Origin: Melioribacteraceae bacterium
Lineage (GTDB): Bacteria > Bacteroidota > Ignavibacteria > Ignavibacteriales > Melioribacteraceae
DNA: 10,063 nt
Reading direction: 5' to 3'
Assembly (NCBI GenBank): GCA_026987055.1
Contig: JALSNL010000330.1
Coordinates: 1 to 10,063, forward strand
Shown: positions 1 to 7,658 of the stretch, in pieces
Layout: each line of letters starts with the position of its first letter
How positions within the stretch are numbered: position 1 is the first letter of the stretch
Notes under the pieces: generated by a model
The model's input: only the letters and a program-made list of their open reading frames with translations
Databases searched by the model: none
Told to the model about the DNA's origin: nothing
Program-made: the position numbers and the translations under genes

Positions 1-743
1 TTTTTATCCAAAATTGTATTTTTAATAACTATAGTTTGTTCAGTATTGCTTTTGTTTTTAAGAATACTTTTTATTTTTACAATAGCTTCTTTTGCGGAAA
101 TTTTCGGAGTTGAAATAAAAGTTTGCGAAATATTAATATTATTTTTAATCTCTATCCAAACATCTCTGTAAATTCCGCCGTAAATAGCATAATCCGAACT
201 GTTCGGAAATTTTCCGAATGGTTCATACATCCAAGGAGCTATTGTACTGTCATTTTTATTACTGACTTTAACGGCAAGCAAATTTTCTTTATCAAACAAA
301 ACATTATTTGTTATGTTAAATGTGAAAGCGGTATAACCTCCTTTATGTTTTCCAATAAATTTTCCGTTTAACCAAACCTCTGCCATCAAACTTGCAGCTT
401 CAAATTTTATTTGTATTTGTTTGTTTTTATATTTTTTATCCAATGTAAAATTTACTCTGTACCACGCAGGTCCCATATACATATTAGGTCCGGTAAAAAC
501 ATCAAAATTAACACCATCTATTCCGCCGTTCCAATCATGGGGAATGCTAACATTCAACCAATTGGAATCATTATATCCAGGTTTCATAGCGTCAACAACA
601 TTTTGCTTTTTAAAACGCCAGTTGTTCTTATTTATTGAAAACTTTAATCCGGTAAAACTATTATCTTTTGTACACTTGGTAAAAGTTGTAACAAAAATAA
701 CGAGAAAGATTATTTTGATATATCTATATAGTTTAACATACAT
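1..743 (-). CDS. Glycoside hydrolase family 2 protein, N-terminal part (3' end beyond window)
   Basis: My minus-strand translation gives 247 residues in one uninterrupted frame from the ATG at 741-743 to the window edge. Residues 1-24 form a basic then hydrophobic leader ending FTKC, a possible but poor lipobox, so this may be an outer-membrane lipoprotein. Residues 30-200 match the GH2 sugar-binding jelly roll: IPHDW (67-71), AWYR (93-96), VWLNGKFIGKHKGGY (123-137) and YGGIYRDVW (188-196). An Ig-like second domain begins near residue 205. The TIM barrel with its two catalytic glutamates lies outside the window, so beta-galactosidase, beta-glucuronidase and beta-mannosidase cannot be told apart. 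The start lies 5 bp past the stop of the GH3 gene, and GAAGAG inside the GH3 3' end serves as ribosome binding site, so the two are almost certainly cotranscribed. Family confidence is high; substrate is unknown. Confidence 0.88.
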   Translation of the reverse strand, partial: MYVKLYRYIKIIFLVIFVTTFTKCTKDNSFTGLKFSINKNNWRFKKQNVVDAMKPGYNDSNWLNVSIPHDWNGGIDGVNFDVFTGPNMYMGPAWYRVNFTLDKKYKNKQIQIKFEAASLMAEVWLNGKFIGKHKGGYTAFTFNITNNVLFDKENLLAVKVSNKNDSTIAPWMYEPFGKFPNSSDYAIYGGIYRDVWIEIKNNINISQTFISTPKISAKEAIVKIKSILKNKSNTEQTIVIKNTILDK

Positions 744-748
744 GTAAC

Positions 749-3013
749 TTACTCTTCTTTGCTTCCAGTTAACTTGAAATTTGTTTTTAATAAATCTTTA
801 TCATTTGCCGAACTACCTACAAATAGTTCAAAATCACCGGGTTCTGTGTTATATTGCATATTTATATCATAAAATTTCAAGTCTTCAGAAGTAAGTTCAA
901 AATTTATTTTTTTTGTTTCTCCCGGAATAAATTCTACTTTCTTAAATCTCTTAAGCTCTTTAACCGGTCTTGTTACACTTGCATACAAGTCTCTAATATA
1001 AAGCTGAATTGTTTCTTTAGCTTTATATTTACCGGTGTTTGCAACTGTTACAGATACTTTTAATGTATCATTAAAATCAATATTTTTTTTCGATAGAGTT
1101 AAATCGGAATAGTTAAAACTTGAGTAAGACTCTCCGTAGCCAAAATAGTAAGCCGGTGTAAAATCAACATCCAAATAATAGCTGGCAAATCCTTCAGGGT
1201 TTTCCGGTGTTCCAAGCGTACGCCCTAATTGATTTGCAGATGGAGGTCTTCCTGTATTTTTGTGATTATAATAGATCGGAACTTGTCCAACTGTTCTGGG
1301 AAAAGTTACAGGTAATTTACCGGAAGGTGATGTTTTACCAAAGATAATATCAGAGATTGCTTCTCCACCCATCGTACCCGGATGCCATGCGTATAAAATG
1401 CTATTTACTTTATCAGTTATATTTCCAAAAGTTAATGGTCGTCCTGCCATAATTATTAGAACTAATGGTTTGCCTAATTTGGAAAGTTCTGTAATTAAAT
1501 CTTCTTGATTTCCAGGTAAATTTATAAACGCTCTTGAATGAGTTTCTCCTGAAAGGTTAGCATCTTCACCCAAAAATAGCAGAGCAGCATCTGATTGTTT
1601 AACTGCATCTATTGCATTTTGAAAATATTTTGTATCGTTACTTCTGCAAGTAGCCATAGCTTTGACATATTTAATTTTTATAGTTTCTCCAAACTCTTTA
1701 GTAATAGCAGTTAATGGTGTTATGGTATTTTTTGCCTTTCCATCAAGTGTCCATGTTCCCAGTTGATCTTTAGGAGCATCTGCAAGAGGTCCTATTATTG
1801 CAAGACTTTTTAAAGATTTTGTTTTTAGCGGCAGGGTTTGGTTTTTATTTTGTAGCATCACAACACTTTCCGTAGCTATTTCTTTTGCTATTGCTTTATT
1901 TGTTTTACATAAAATTGTAGATTCTTCGAAATTTCTAATGTAAGGATTTTCAAAAAGACCCAACTTAAATTTAATCCGCAATATTCCGGCAACCAATTCA
2001 TCAATCCACTGTGTACTGATTTTACCGCTTTCCACTAATTGTTTTAAGTATTTAGTATAATTTTCAGAAACCATCTCCATGTTAACACCGGCATTAACAG
2101 CTTTTAACGCAGCTTCTTTACCGTCTTTGGCAAATCCATGTTTAATTAATTCATCCACAGAAGTCCAATCACTTACAACAAACCCGTCGAATTTCCATTC
2201 ATCTCTTAAAATAGTTTTGAGTGTAAAGCTATTTCCGGTGGTAGGTACTCCATTAAGATCATTAAAAGCACTCATTAAAGTTGCAACACCGGCTTTAACT
2301 ACAGCATGAAAAGGTTTAAGGTAAACATCACGTAATTCTCTTTCGGGTATTAAAGTTGTATTGTAATCTTTGCCTCCTTCGGCGGCACCATAACCAACAT
2401 AATGTTTTGCACATGCAGCAATTGTATTTGCAGACTTAAGGTCGTTACCCTGAAATCCCTTTACCATTGCTGACCCAATAATACTAGCTAAATAGGGATC
2501 TTCGCCGCAAGATTCTGCTATTCTTCCCCACCTGGGATCTCTGGCAATATCTATCATCGGGGCAAAAGTCCAGTGAATTCCATCTTCAGCAGCTTCCCGT
2601 GCAGAAATTTCTGTTCCTCTTTTTACCAAATCCGGATTCCATGTAGAAGCTTGTCCTAATGGAATTGGGAGCACTGTTTTATAACCGTGAATTACATCTC
2701 TACCAAAAATAAGAGGAATACCCAGTCGTGATTTTTCAACCGCAGCTTTTTGAAGTTTAATTTTATCTTGTTTATTTCCGGCATTTAAGAAAGAGCCTAC
2801 TTTCCCTTTTGCAACAGTATCAATTACTTTACTATTCATTTGCCAAAGATTTAATTGCTGCATTTGCCCAATCTTTTCTTCCAAGGTCATTTTACTTATC
2901 AAGTCAGAAATTCTTAGTTCTATATCAGCATTTGCATTTTTATATGTTTGAGCTAAAAAATGGTTGGAAATAAAAAAAACAAAAAACAAAAATAACTTAA
3001 CACGATACTGCAT
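749..3013 (-). CDS. GH3 beta-glucosidase, BglX type, exported
   Basis: This 754-residue protein is the usual length for periplasmic BglX-type enzymes, which remove non-reducing-end beta-glucose from oligosaccharides. Residues 1-21 are a signal peptide (hydrophobic core, cleavage near FLAQ). The N-terminal TIM barrel carries GRDVIHG (104-110), RDPRWGR (158-164), the substrate-binding KH (203-204) and the nucleophile Asp282 in SDW. The alpha/beta sandwich follows at about 380-575, with Glu490 in the SGETHSR loop as the likely acid/base, judged by position against E. coli BglX. A fibronectin III-like domain closes the protein (about 650-750). All key residues are present. The ATG is firm: GAGGG lies 4 nt upstream and an in-frame TAA at 3026-3028 blocks extension. 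It heads a two-gene unit with GH2. Beside a GH144 enzyme, its substrate may be sophoro-oligosaccharides, as recalled for a Bacteroides GH3 homologue, but linkage preference cannot be read from sequence. Confidence 0.95.
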   Translation of the reverse strand: MQYRVKLFLFFVFFISNHFLAQTYKNANADIELRISDLISKMTLEEKIGQMQQLNLWQMNSKVIDTVAKGKVGSFLNAGNKQDKIKLQKAAVEKSRLGIPLIFGRDVIHGYKTVLPIPLGQASTWNPDLVKRGTEISAREAAEDGIHWTFAPMIDIARDPRWGRIAESCGEDPYLASIIGSAMVKGFQGNDLKSANTIAACAKHYVGYGAAEGGKDYNTTLIPERELRDVYLKPFHAVVKAGVATLMSAFNDLNGVPTTGNSFTLKTILRDEWKFDGFVVSDWTSVDELIKHGFAKDGKEAALKAVNAGVNMEMVSENYTKYLKQLVESGKISTQWIDELVAGILRIKFKLGLFENPYIRNFEESTILCKTNKAIAKEIATESVVMLQNKNQTLPLKTKSLKSLAIIGPLADAPKDQLGTWTLDGKAKNTITPLTAITKEFGETIKIKYVKAMATCRSNDTKYFQNAIDAVKQSDAALLFLGEDANLSGETHSRAFINLPGNQEDLITELSKLGKPLVLIIMAGRPLTFGNITDKVNSILYAWHPGTMGGEAISDIIFGKTSPSGKLPVTFPRTVGQVPIYYNHKNTGRPPSANQLGRTLGTPENPEGFASYYLDVDFTPAYYFGYGESYSSFNYSDLTLSKKNIDFNDTLKVSVTVANTGKYKAKETIQLYIRDLYASVTRPVKELKRFKKVEFIPGETKKINFELTSEDLKFYDINMQYNTEPGDFELFVGSSANDKDLLKTNFKLTGSKEE
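752..757 (-). promoter_or_regulatory. Ribosome binding site of the GH2 gene, inside the GH3 3' end
   Basis: On the minus strand GAAGAG lies 8 nt before the GH2 ATG and overlaps the last sense codons of the GH3 gene. It supports the chosen GH2 start, although the frame stays open further upstream, and suggests translational coupling. Confidence 0.55.
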
Positions 3014-3292
3014 TATTCCCTCTTTTTAATTTTATATCATTATATAATAACAATAACTATACCATTATTAAAAGCTTGAAAATTAGTTGAATTAAGTATT
3101 TTATTTTATGACTATCAAAAGTTATTATTAAAATAATAACATGCATTATTATTTTAATAATAATTTGAAAATTAAAATATTATATTTAACTGTAGGAGCT
3201 TATCACAAAGGATAGAAATAATAGACAATAAGAAAATTACACCTCTTAAATTTCATAAAAAATGGTTAATGAAAAATATAAAAGATAGTATT
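3014..3292 (-). promoter_or_regulatory. Gene-free leader upstream of the GH3-GH2 unit
   Basis: This 279-bp gap is very AT-rich and has no convincing ORF on either strand. It should hold the GH3 promoter. A perfect TATAAT (minus strand, 3044-3039) lies about 26 bp before the GH3 ATG, and TATAGT lies at 3061-3056, but neither has a good -35 box at normal spacing. I found no GG-N10-GC sigma54 signature on the minus strand here. The GH3 ribosome binding site GAGGG is at 3022-3018. The only striking structure is the nested palindrome at 3121-3164. Nothing notable is seen in 3165-3292. Confidence 0.45.
3121..3164. repeat. Nested AT palindrome: two dyads forming one larger inverted repeat
   Basis: Two 20-bp dyads sit side by side. 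The first, at 3121-3140, has perfect 9-bp arms (GTTATTATT / AATAATAAC) around AA. The second, at 3145-3164, has perfect 9-bp arms (ATTATTATT / AATAATAAT) around TT. The two are also reverse complements of each other over 18 bp (3122-3139 and 3146-3163) around the hexamer CATGCA, so the whole block can fold as one long hairpin. It lies about 130 bp past the response regulator stop and about 110 bp before the GH3 start. A paired operator, an AU-only mRNA hairpin, or low-complexity drift are all possible. Confidence 0.7.
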
Positions 3293-4747
3293 TTATTTTA
3301 AGCCAAGTTCTTTACACATTCTGTAATAATTCGGTGGAGCTAACCCTAGTTTTTGTGCGGCTTCAGCATCCGAAGATGCGTTTTTTCTAATAAAAAGGAA
3401 GTACTCTTTCCTAAATTTTTTCTCCATTTCTTTAAGTGGAATAACTGAATTTTGGTTACTAAAATTAAATATACCATTTGATTTAGTATTAACAAATAAT
3501 CTATCTACCAAAGATTTATCAACAATTTCTTTAGTAATAACTTCATGTTCGTTCAACAACAAGCGTTGAACAACATTTTTTAACTCTCTGATATTACCGC
3601 GCCAATCATAATTTTTTAGATGTAAAATTGCCGCATCTGAAAATTCAGGCATTGCTATTCCCATATCGCTACAATATCTTTTTACAAAATGATTAATTAG
3701 CAATGGAATATCTTCAGCTCTGTCTTTTAATGAAGGTATGTGAATTCGTACTACATTTAATCTGTAATATAAATCTTCTCTAAATTTATTTTGATTTACG
3801 CGTTCCTCTAAATTTGTATTTGTAGCGGCAATAATTCTTACATCTACTTTAACAACATCCGTTCTTCCTATTTTTTCTATTTCACCATCTTGAATAACAC
3901 GTAATAGTTTAACTTGAGCCGACAAAGGTAATTCGGATATTTCGTCTAAAAAAATTGTCCCTTTATCGGCAATTTCAAATAATCCTTTTTTCTCGTTTCC
4001 GGCTCCGGTAAATGCTCCTTTTTCATAGCCGAATAATTCACTTTCAATTAGTTCCTGCGGTAAACTTCCGCAGTTTATTCTTATAAACTTTTCAAATTTT
4101 CTTTTTCCCTTGTAATGAATGTGGTACGCAACCAACTCTTTCCCTGTGCCGGAAGCTCCGTCAATTAGGATATTTAATTCATTAAGTGATAATTTTTCAA
4201 TTTGAGATTTAAGCGCAATTATTTCTTCCGAATTCCCCACTATTTCTTTTTCATCAAGTATTGTATCTATATTTTGAGATAATTTTTTATTGGAAGCATA
4301 AGTTTGTTTTTCCAAAACTCTTTTTTCGAATGCATTAAAAATTGATAAAACAAAGTCCGTAGGTTGATATATATAATTTTCAATATCACCAGGATATTTT
4401 GTGCAATACCAAAATGCTCCGGATTCAATAAGAGCATTAGCAAATTTGAAATCCGTTATGTTAATTGTAAGTTTGGTTATTACAATAATCTGAATAGTTG
4501 AATCTACTTTTTTTATTTCCTTTATTAAATCTTCACCTTTTATACCGCCGGCAATTTGAAAATCCATTATAACAATACTAAAATAATTTGGTCTTGCTTT
4601 AAGTAAATTTAATGCATCGGTACCGTTAGAAACTATTTCCTTTATTTTTATTTTATTATTAAACGGTTCAATTGTATTTAGCACTCTTTTAACATCAAAG
4701 TCTTCATCTTCAATAAGTAAAATATTTATATTTACATCTGTGGTCAT
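3293..4747 (-). CDS. Sigma54-dependent response regulator, NtrC family
   Basis: This 484-residue protein has the full three-domain NtrC layout. The receiver (about 7-140) has the acidic cluster Glu13-Asp14-Glu15, phosphoacceptor Asp62, Thr91 and Lys117. The AAA+ domain (about 168-400) has Walker A GASGTGKE (197-204), the sigma54-contacting loop GAFTGA (244-249), Walker B IFLDE (265-269) and the arginine-rich FREDLYYRL segment (322-330). The C-terminal Fis-type helix-turn-helix (about 440-484) includes EAAQKLGLAPPNYYR (462-476). All key residues are intact, so it should be a phosphorylation-controlled activator that remodels sigma54 RNA polymerase using ATP. The start is firm: AGGA lies 6 nt upstream and an in-frame TAA at 4751-4753 blocks extension. 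The kinase gene ends 23 bp upstream, so that kinase is the likely partner. Its targets are probably the flanking glycosidase genes, but no sigma54 promoter is visible in the window. Confidence 0.95.
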   Translation of the reverse strand: MTTDVNINILLIEDEDFDVKRVLNTIEPFNNKIKIKEIVSNGTDALNLLKARPNYFSIVIMDFQIAGGIKGEDLIKEIKKVDSTIQIIVITKLTINITDFKFANALIESGAFWYCTKYPGDIENYIYQPTDFVLSIFNAFEKRVLEKQTYASNKKLSQNIDTILDEKEIVGNSEEIIALKSQIEKLSLNELNILIDGASGTGKELVAYHIHYKGKRKFEKFIRINCGSLPQELIESELFGYEKGAFTGAGNEKKGLFEIADKGTIFLDEISELPLSAQVKLLRVIQDGEIEKIGRTDVVKVDVRIIAATNTNLEERVNQNKFREDLYYRLNVVRIHIPSLKDRAEDIPLLINHFVKRYCSDMGIAMPEFSDAAILHLKNYDWRGNIRELKNVVQRLLLNEHEVITKEIVDKSLVDRLFVNTKSNGIFNFSNQNSVIPLKEMEKKFRKEYFLFIRKNASSDAEAAQKLGLAPPNYYRMCKELGLK

Positions 4748-4770
4748 AGTTTATCCTGCTTGGATTTTAA

Positions 4771-6246
4771 TTAGTAAATAATTTTAAATTCACATCCGCC
4801 ATTTGATTTATTTTCAACATCTAATTTCCAACCACATCTTTGTGTTGCTATTTGATATGCTATATAACAACCGTAACCTCTGTTTTGACTTTCAAAATTT
4901 CTTGTTGATGTATTTTCTAAAAATATTTTTTTTATGCCGTTTTCATTTTTTTTCAAAAGACTCTTTTTAATTCCTATACCGTTATCTACAATTGAAATTA
5001 TTGATTCATTTTTAGCTGAATTATAATATGTGGAAATTGTAATTATTAAATTTTTTACATTTCCATGGTCAATGCTATTTTGAATCAGAGGTTCTATTAA
5101 TTCCCAGACAACATATTCGTTTATAGCAACTTCCGGTAGTTTACTATCCAGATTTAATTTAAATGTAAAAATATCTGTCTTCGAAGATATTCTCAAAAAT
5201 AAATTATTTACAATAAATGTTATAACTTCATTCACATCAGTTTTAAAAATTGGATTTCTTATTGTTTGCACGGGAGGATCGTACCATTTCATATCATAAA
5301 TAACACGTGATACAAAATTGGAATATTTATATAATTTTTCCTTAACTTCGTTTATATTTTTTTCGTTTAAGCTTTTTAAATCTTCTTTAATAAATCCCAT
5401 TACTTTTTCTGCTTTATGATGTGTATGATAAATTCGTTTTGTAAAAAGGGATTCTTTTTCGTGCATAATTTTATCTTTAAGATGCCTTTCATGTTCTTCA
5501 AATAATAGTTTTTGAGCTTGGTCTCTTTGATTTACCGAGTAAGATGAAATTAAAAACATTGCTATCAATCCTAACAATATTAGTATTGAATATATAATTG
5601 CAACTTCATTGTAGCCTGAAAGAATATCTTCCGTAATAAAAGAAAAATTGGGTGTGTTTTTCATATATAAAACACCTAAAAATTCACCGTGCGGAACTAA
5701 AGGAACAAGTACATGAAAAGTTTCTTCCGGTTTTTGAATACTGTATATTTGTTCTTGATCTTGTATTATTTTTCTATTTTCTAATAACAGTTTTACTGCA
5801 TCATTATACTTAGTATCTATTTTTACAGGTTCATGTATTTTTCCATTTAAGTAATTATAGAATACTTTTCCGTCATCTATAACTAAAGGTTTATTATTAT
5901 AAAATACTATTAAGCAACTTAGTTCAACATCTTGCTCTAATAATTGTTGGCTAAAAATTATATTGAACGATTCAATAATTTTTGTTTTGGATTCTTCTGT
6001 AATCTGATCACCTACTTGAATATATTCCATCAGTAATTCTAATGATGTTGTAGATAAATTTGCAATTCTTTCGGCAGATTCTTTCTGATACCAGTCTTGG
6101 GTTCTTCTCAGAAAATTTTCTAATGAGGATTTTTGCACTAAAGAAAAAATAATTTGAAAAACTACCAGTATAAAAAGTATAACTGTTATATGCCTTAATT
6201 CAAAATGATACTTCTTTAATTTATTTTGTATCTCTTTTTTAAGCAT
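4771..6246 (-). CDS. Membrane sensor histidine kinase with atypical H-box
   Basis: The 491-residue protein has membrane segments at about 19-38 and 214-236, flanking an extracytoplasmic sensor region of some 175 residues that I do not recognise. It could be a Cache- or PAS-like fold. A likely coiled coil (about 240-270) leads to a DHp-like helix with His274, His276 and His277 (motif YHTHHKAEK). The sequence does not show which is phosphorylated. The ATPase domain is clear: N-box ELIEPLIQNSIDHG (382-395), G1 box DNGIGI (421-426), and a degenerate G2 box RGYGCYIAYQIA (456-467) that lacks the usual last glycine. It should autophosphorylate and pass phosphate to the regulator encoded 23 bp downstream. 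The start is firm because the upstream gene's TAA at 6253-6255 is in frame. No Shine-Dalgarno is evident. The 6-bp gap from the binding-protein gene suggests the two proteins work together. Confidence 0.9.
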   Translation of the reverse strand: MLKKEIQNKLKKYHFELRHITVILFILVVFQIIFSLVQKSSLENFLRRTQDWYQKESAERIANLSTTSLELLMEYIQVGDQITEESKTKIIESFNIIFSQQLLEQDVELSCLIVFYNNKPLVIDDGKVFYNYLNGKIHEPVKIDTKYNDAVKLLLENRKIIQDQEQIYSIQKPEETFHVLVPLVPHGEFLGVLYMKNTPNFSFITEDILSGYNEVAIIYSILILLGLIAMFLISSYSVNQRDQAQKLLFEEHERHLKDKIMHEKESLFTKRIYHTHHKAEKVMGFIKEDLKSLNEKNINEVKEKLYKYSNFVSRVIYDMKWYDPPVQTIRNPIFKTDVNEVITFIVNNLFLRISSKTDIFTFKLNLDSKLPEVAINEYVVWELIEPLIQNSIDHGNVKNLIITISTYYNSAKNESIISIVDNGIGIKKSLLKKNENGIKKIFLENTSTRNFESQNRGYGCYIAYQIATQRCGWKLDVENKSNGGCEFKIIY

Positions 6247-6252
6247 AGTAAA

Positions 6253-7590
6253 TTATTTAATAATAAAAGATTCGGAATAAATATTTTTATTTGCATATTT
6301 CAAAGCTTCTTTAACATCCATTTCGCCTTTTATTGCTTTATTAGAATAATAAGAAAATATATCGGATATTTTAGTATAGTCTTTTTTAAAAGGTCTGTGA
6401 ATTCCTCTTTCTAATAAAGAACTATAAAATAAAATATCAGGATTTTCAGCAATAAAATCTTTATTATGATAGAGTGATTTAATAACCGGTAAAAAACCTG
6501 CTTTAGCATATAGAACTTTTTGGGATTCTTCTTTTAGAACAAACTTAATAAATTGTAATGCTTCTTTTTTATGTTTGCTAAATTTTGAAATCATAAAATT
6601 CCATCCACCGAAAACAGATACCGGTTTAGTCCCTTTCGGATGTGGTAATGGAACTTTTACAATAAATTTTTCTACATTATACTCTTTGAGCATTTTCTTT
6701 TTATCTCTACTAAACCCAGGCCAACCTCTTAAAAACAAACCATTGTTTCTAATATAATATTCCCAAGAATTATTTTCTTTAAAATTTACTACTTCCTTTG
6801 GAGACATTTTATATTTATATACTAAATCCACTAAAAACTGTAAAGCTTCTTCAGTAGCTTTATCTTGAAGGTCTATTTTTTTCTTAAATGAATCCGGGGA
6901 CTTACTTCTAATTAATTCTGTTAAGCTACAAATAAGTCCTTCATAATTATTTGCTTGAAAAATGTAAAATGGGTTTTTATTTTTTTTAAAATTTTTGCTT
7001 AGTTTTATAAAATTTTCCCAAGTGATAGAAGCACTTAACTCTTTTTTAATTGCTTGATAATTTGGCAACTGTTTTAATAAATCTTTACGATAATACATTA
7101 AAGCAATATCAATATAAAGTGGTAAGGCAACAAGTTTATTTTGATAGTAACAAGACTCCATTGAATATTCCAGTAACTTATTTTCGATGCCATCTAAATC
7201 TTGAACATTAAAAGCTTCGCACCATTTTGCAAAACGAGCTACCCAAATTATATCAACAGTAAAAACATCTATCTTATCGCTTTTACTTCTTAGTGATCTT
7301 GCTAAAAGTTCCTTCCGTTCATTTGTGCTAAATTTGTTAAAAGGTAAATCAATTGGTTCAACTTTTATTTTACCTTTGTTTTCTTCATTAAATTTATCAA
7401 TCAGTAATTTATGTGCGGCAGATAAATTATCAGCATATGTAATTATTATTTCTTTTTGTCCACTATGCTTACTTGTTAGTTGCGGATAAATAATTAGAAT
7501 AAAAAATATTAGAATTACAAAAACAAATAATGCTTGTTGTAAATAATAATTCTTAAACTTTATTTTTAGTATTTCAATAATTCTGTGCAT
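6253..7590 (-). CDS. Membrane-anchored extracellular solute-binding protein, family 1 (sugar type)
   Basis: The protein is 445 residues. A single hydrophobic segment (about 20-38) follows a basic N-terminus, with no lipobox cysteine and no clear signal peptidase site, so it is probably held in the inner membrane with the binding domain outside. The rest resembles MalE-like family 1 binding proteins: VDIIWVARFAKWCEAF (112-127), ALPLYIDIALMYYRKDLL (155-172), LRGWPGF (287-293), VFGGWNFMISK (326-336) and EALQFIKFVLKEESQKVLY (343-361). Aromatics such as Trp290 and Trp330 suit sugar stacking, but the ligand is unknown. Such proteins normally deliver substrate to an ABC importer. None is adjacent; the next gene, 6 bp on, is a sensor kinase. 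I infer a sensory role. The start is firm (in-frame TAA at 7597-7599), with no Shine-Dalgarno. An importer elsewhere in the genome cannot be excluded. Confidence 0.88.
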   Translation of the reverse strand: MHRIIEILKIKFKNYYLQQALFVFVILIFFILIIYPQLTSKHSGQKEIIITYADNLSAAHKLLIDKFNEENKGKIKVEPIDLPFNKFSTNERKELLARSLRSKSDKIDVFTVDIIWVARFAKWCEAFNVQDLDGIENKLLEYSMESCYYQNKLVALPLYIDIALMYYRKDLLKQLPNYQAIKKELSASITWENFIKLSKNFKKNKNPFYIFQANNYEGLICSLTELIRSKSPDSFKKKIDLQDKATEEALQFLVDLVYKYKMSPKEVVNFKENNSWEYYIRNNGLFLRGWPGFSRDKKKMLKEYNVEKFIVKVPLPHPKGTKPVSVFGGWNFMISKFSKHKKEALQFIKFVLKEESQKVLYAKAGFLPVIKSLYHNKDFIAENPDILFYSSLLERGIHRPFKKDYTKISDIFSYYSNKAIKGEMDVKEALKYANKNIYSESFIIK

Positions 7591-7632
7591 TATTAATTAA
7601 ATATTACATTTGTTAGAATTCATAAAATATTA

Positions 7633-7649
7633 TACCTTATCTTAAGGTA
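7633..7649. other. Small stem-loop between glucanase and binding-protein genes
   Basis: TACCTTA and TAAGGTA form a perfect 7-bp inverted repeat around a 3-nt loop, 9 bp past the glucanase stop. On the minus strand it is followed by TAATATTTTATG and not by a clean T-run, so it is a weak terminator candidate at best. It could be an RNA-stability or attenuation element separating glucanase from sensor expression. The rest of the 68-bp gap shows no promoter that I can support. Confidence 0.3.
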
Positions 7650-7658
7650 ACTTTTTTA

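Noticed and set aside
421..747. Plus-strand ORF opposite the GH2 gene
   Set aside because: It is the antisense of a well-supported GH2 domain, with no recognisable protein features.
3121..3164. Rho-independent terminator of the regulator gene
   Set aside because: The stem has essentially no G-C pairs, it lies about 130 bp beyond the stop, and only four T residues follow on the minus strand, so a regulatory repeat is kept as the neutral call.
6226..6414. Plus-strand ORF spanning the kinase and binding-protein junction
   Set aside because: The Phe/Ile-rich product is what antisense AT-rich coding sequence gives; both genes beneath it are well supported.
6253..7590. Ordinary ABC importer component
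   Set aside because: Not excluded genome-wide, but no permease or ATPase gene is in the window and a sensor kinase follows after 6 bp, so the sensory reading is preferred.
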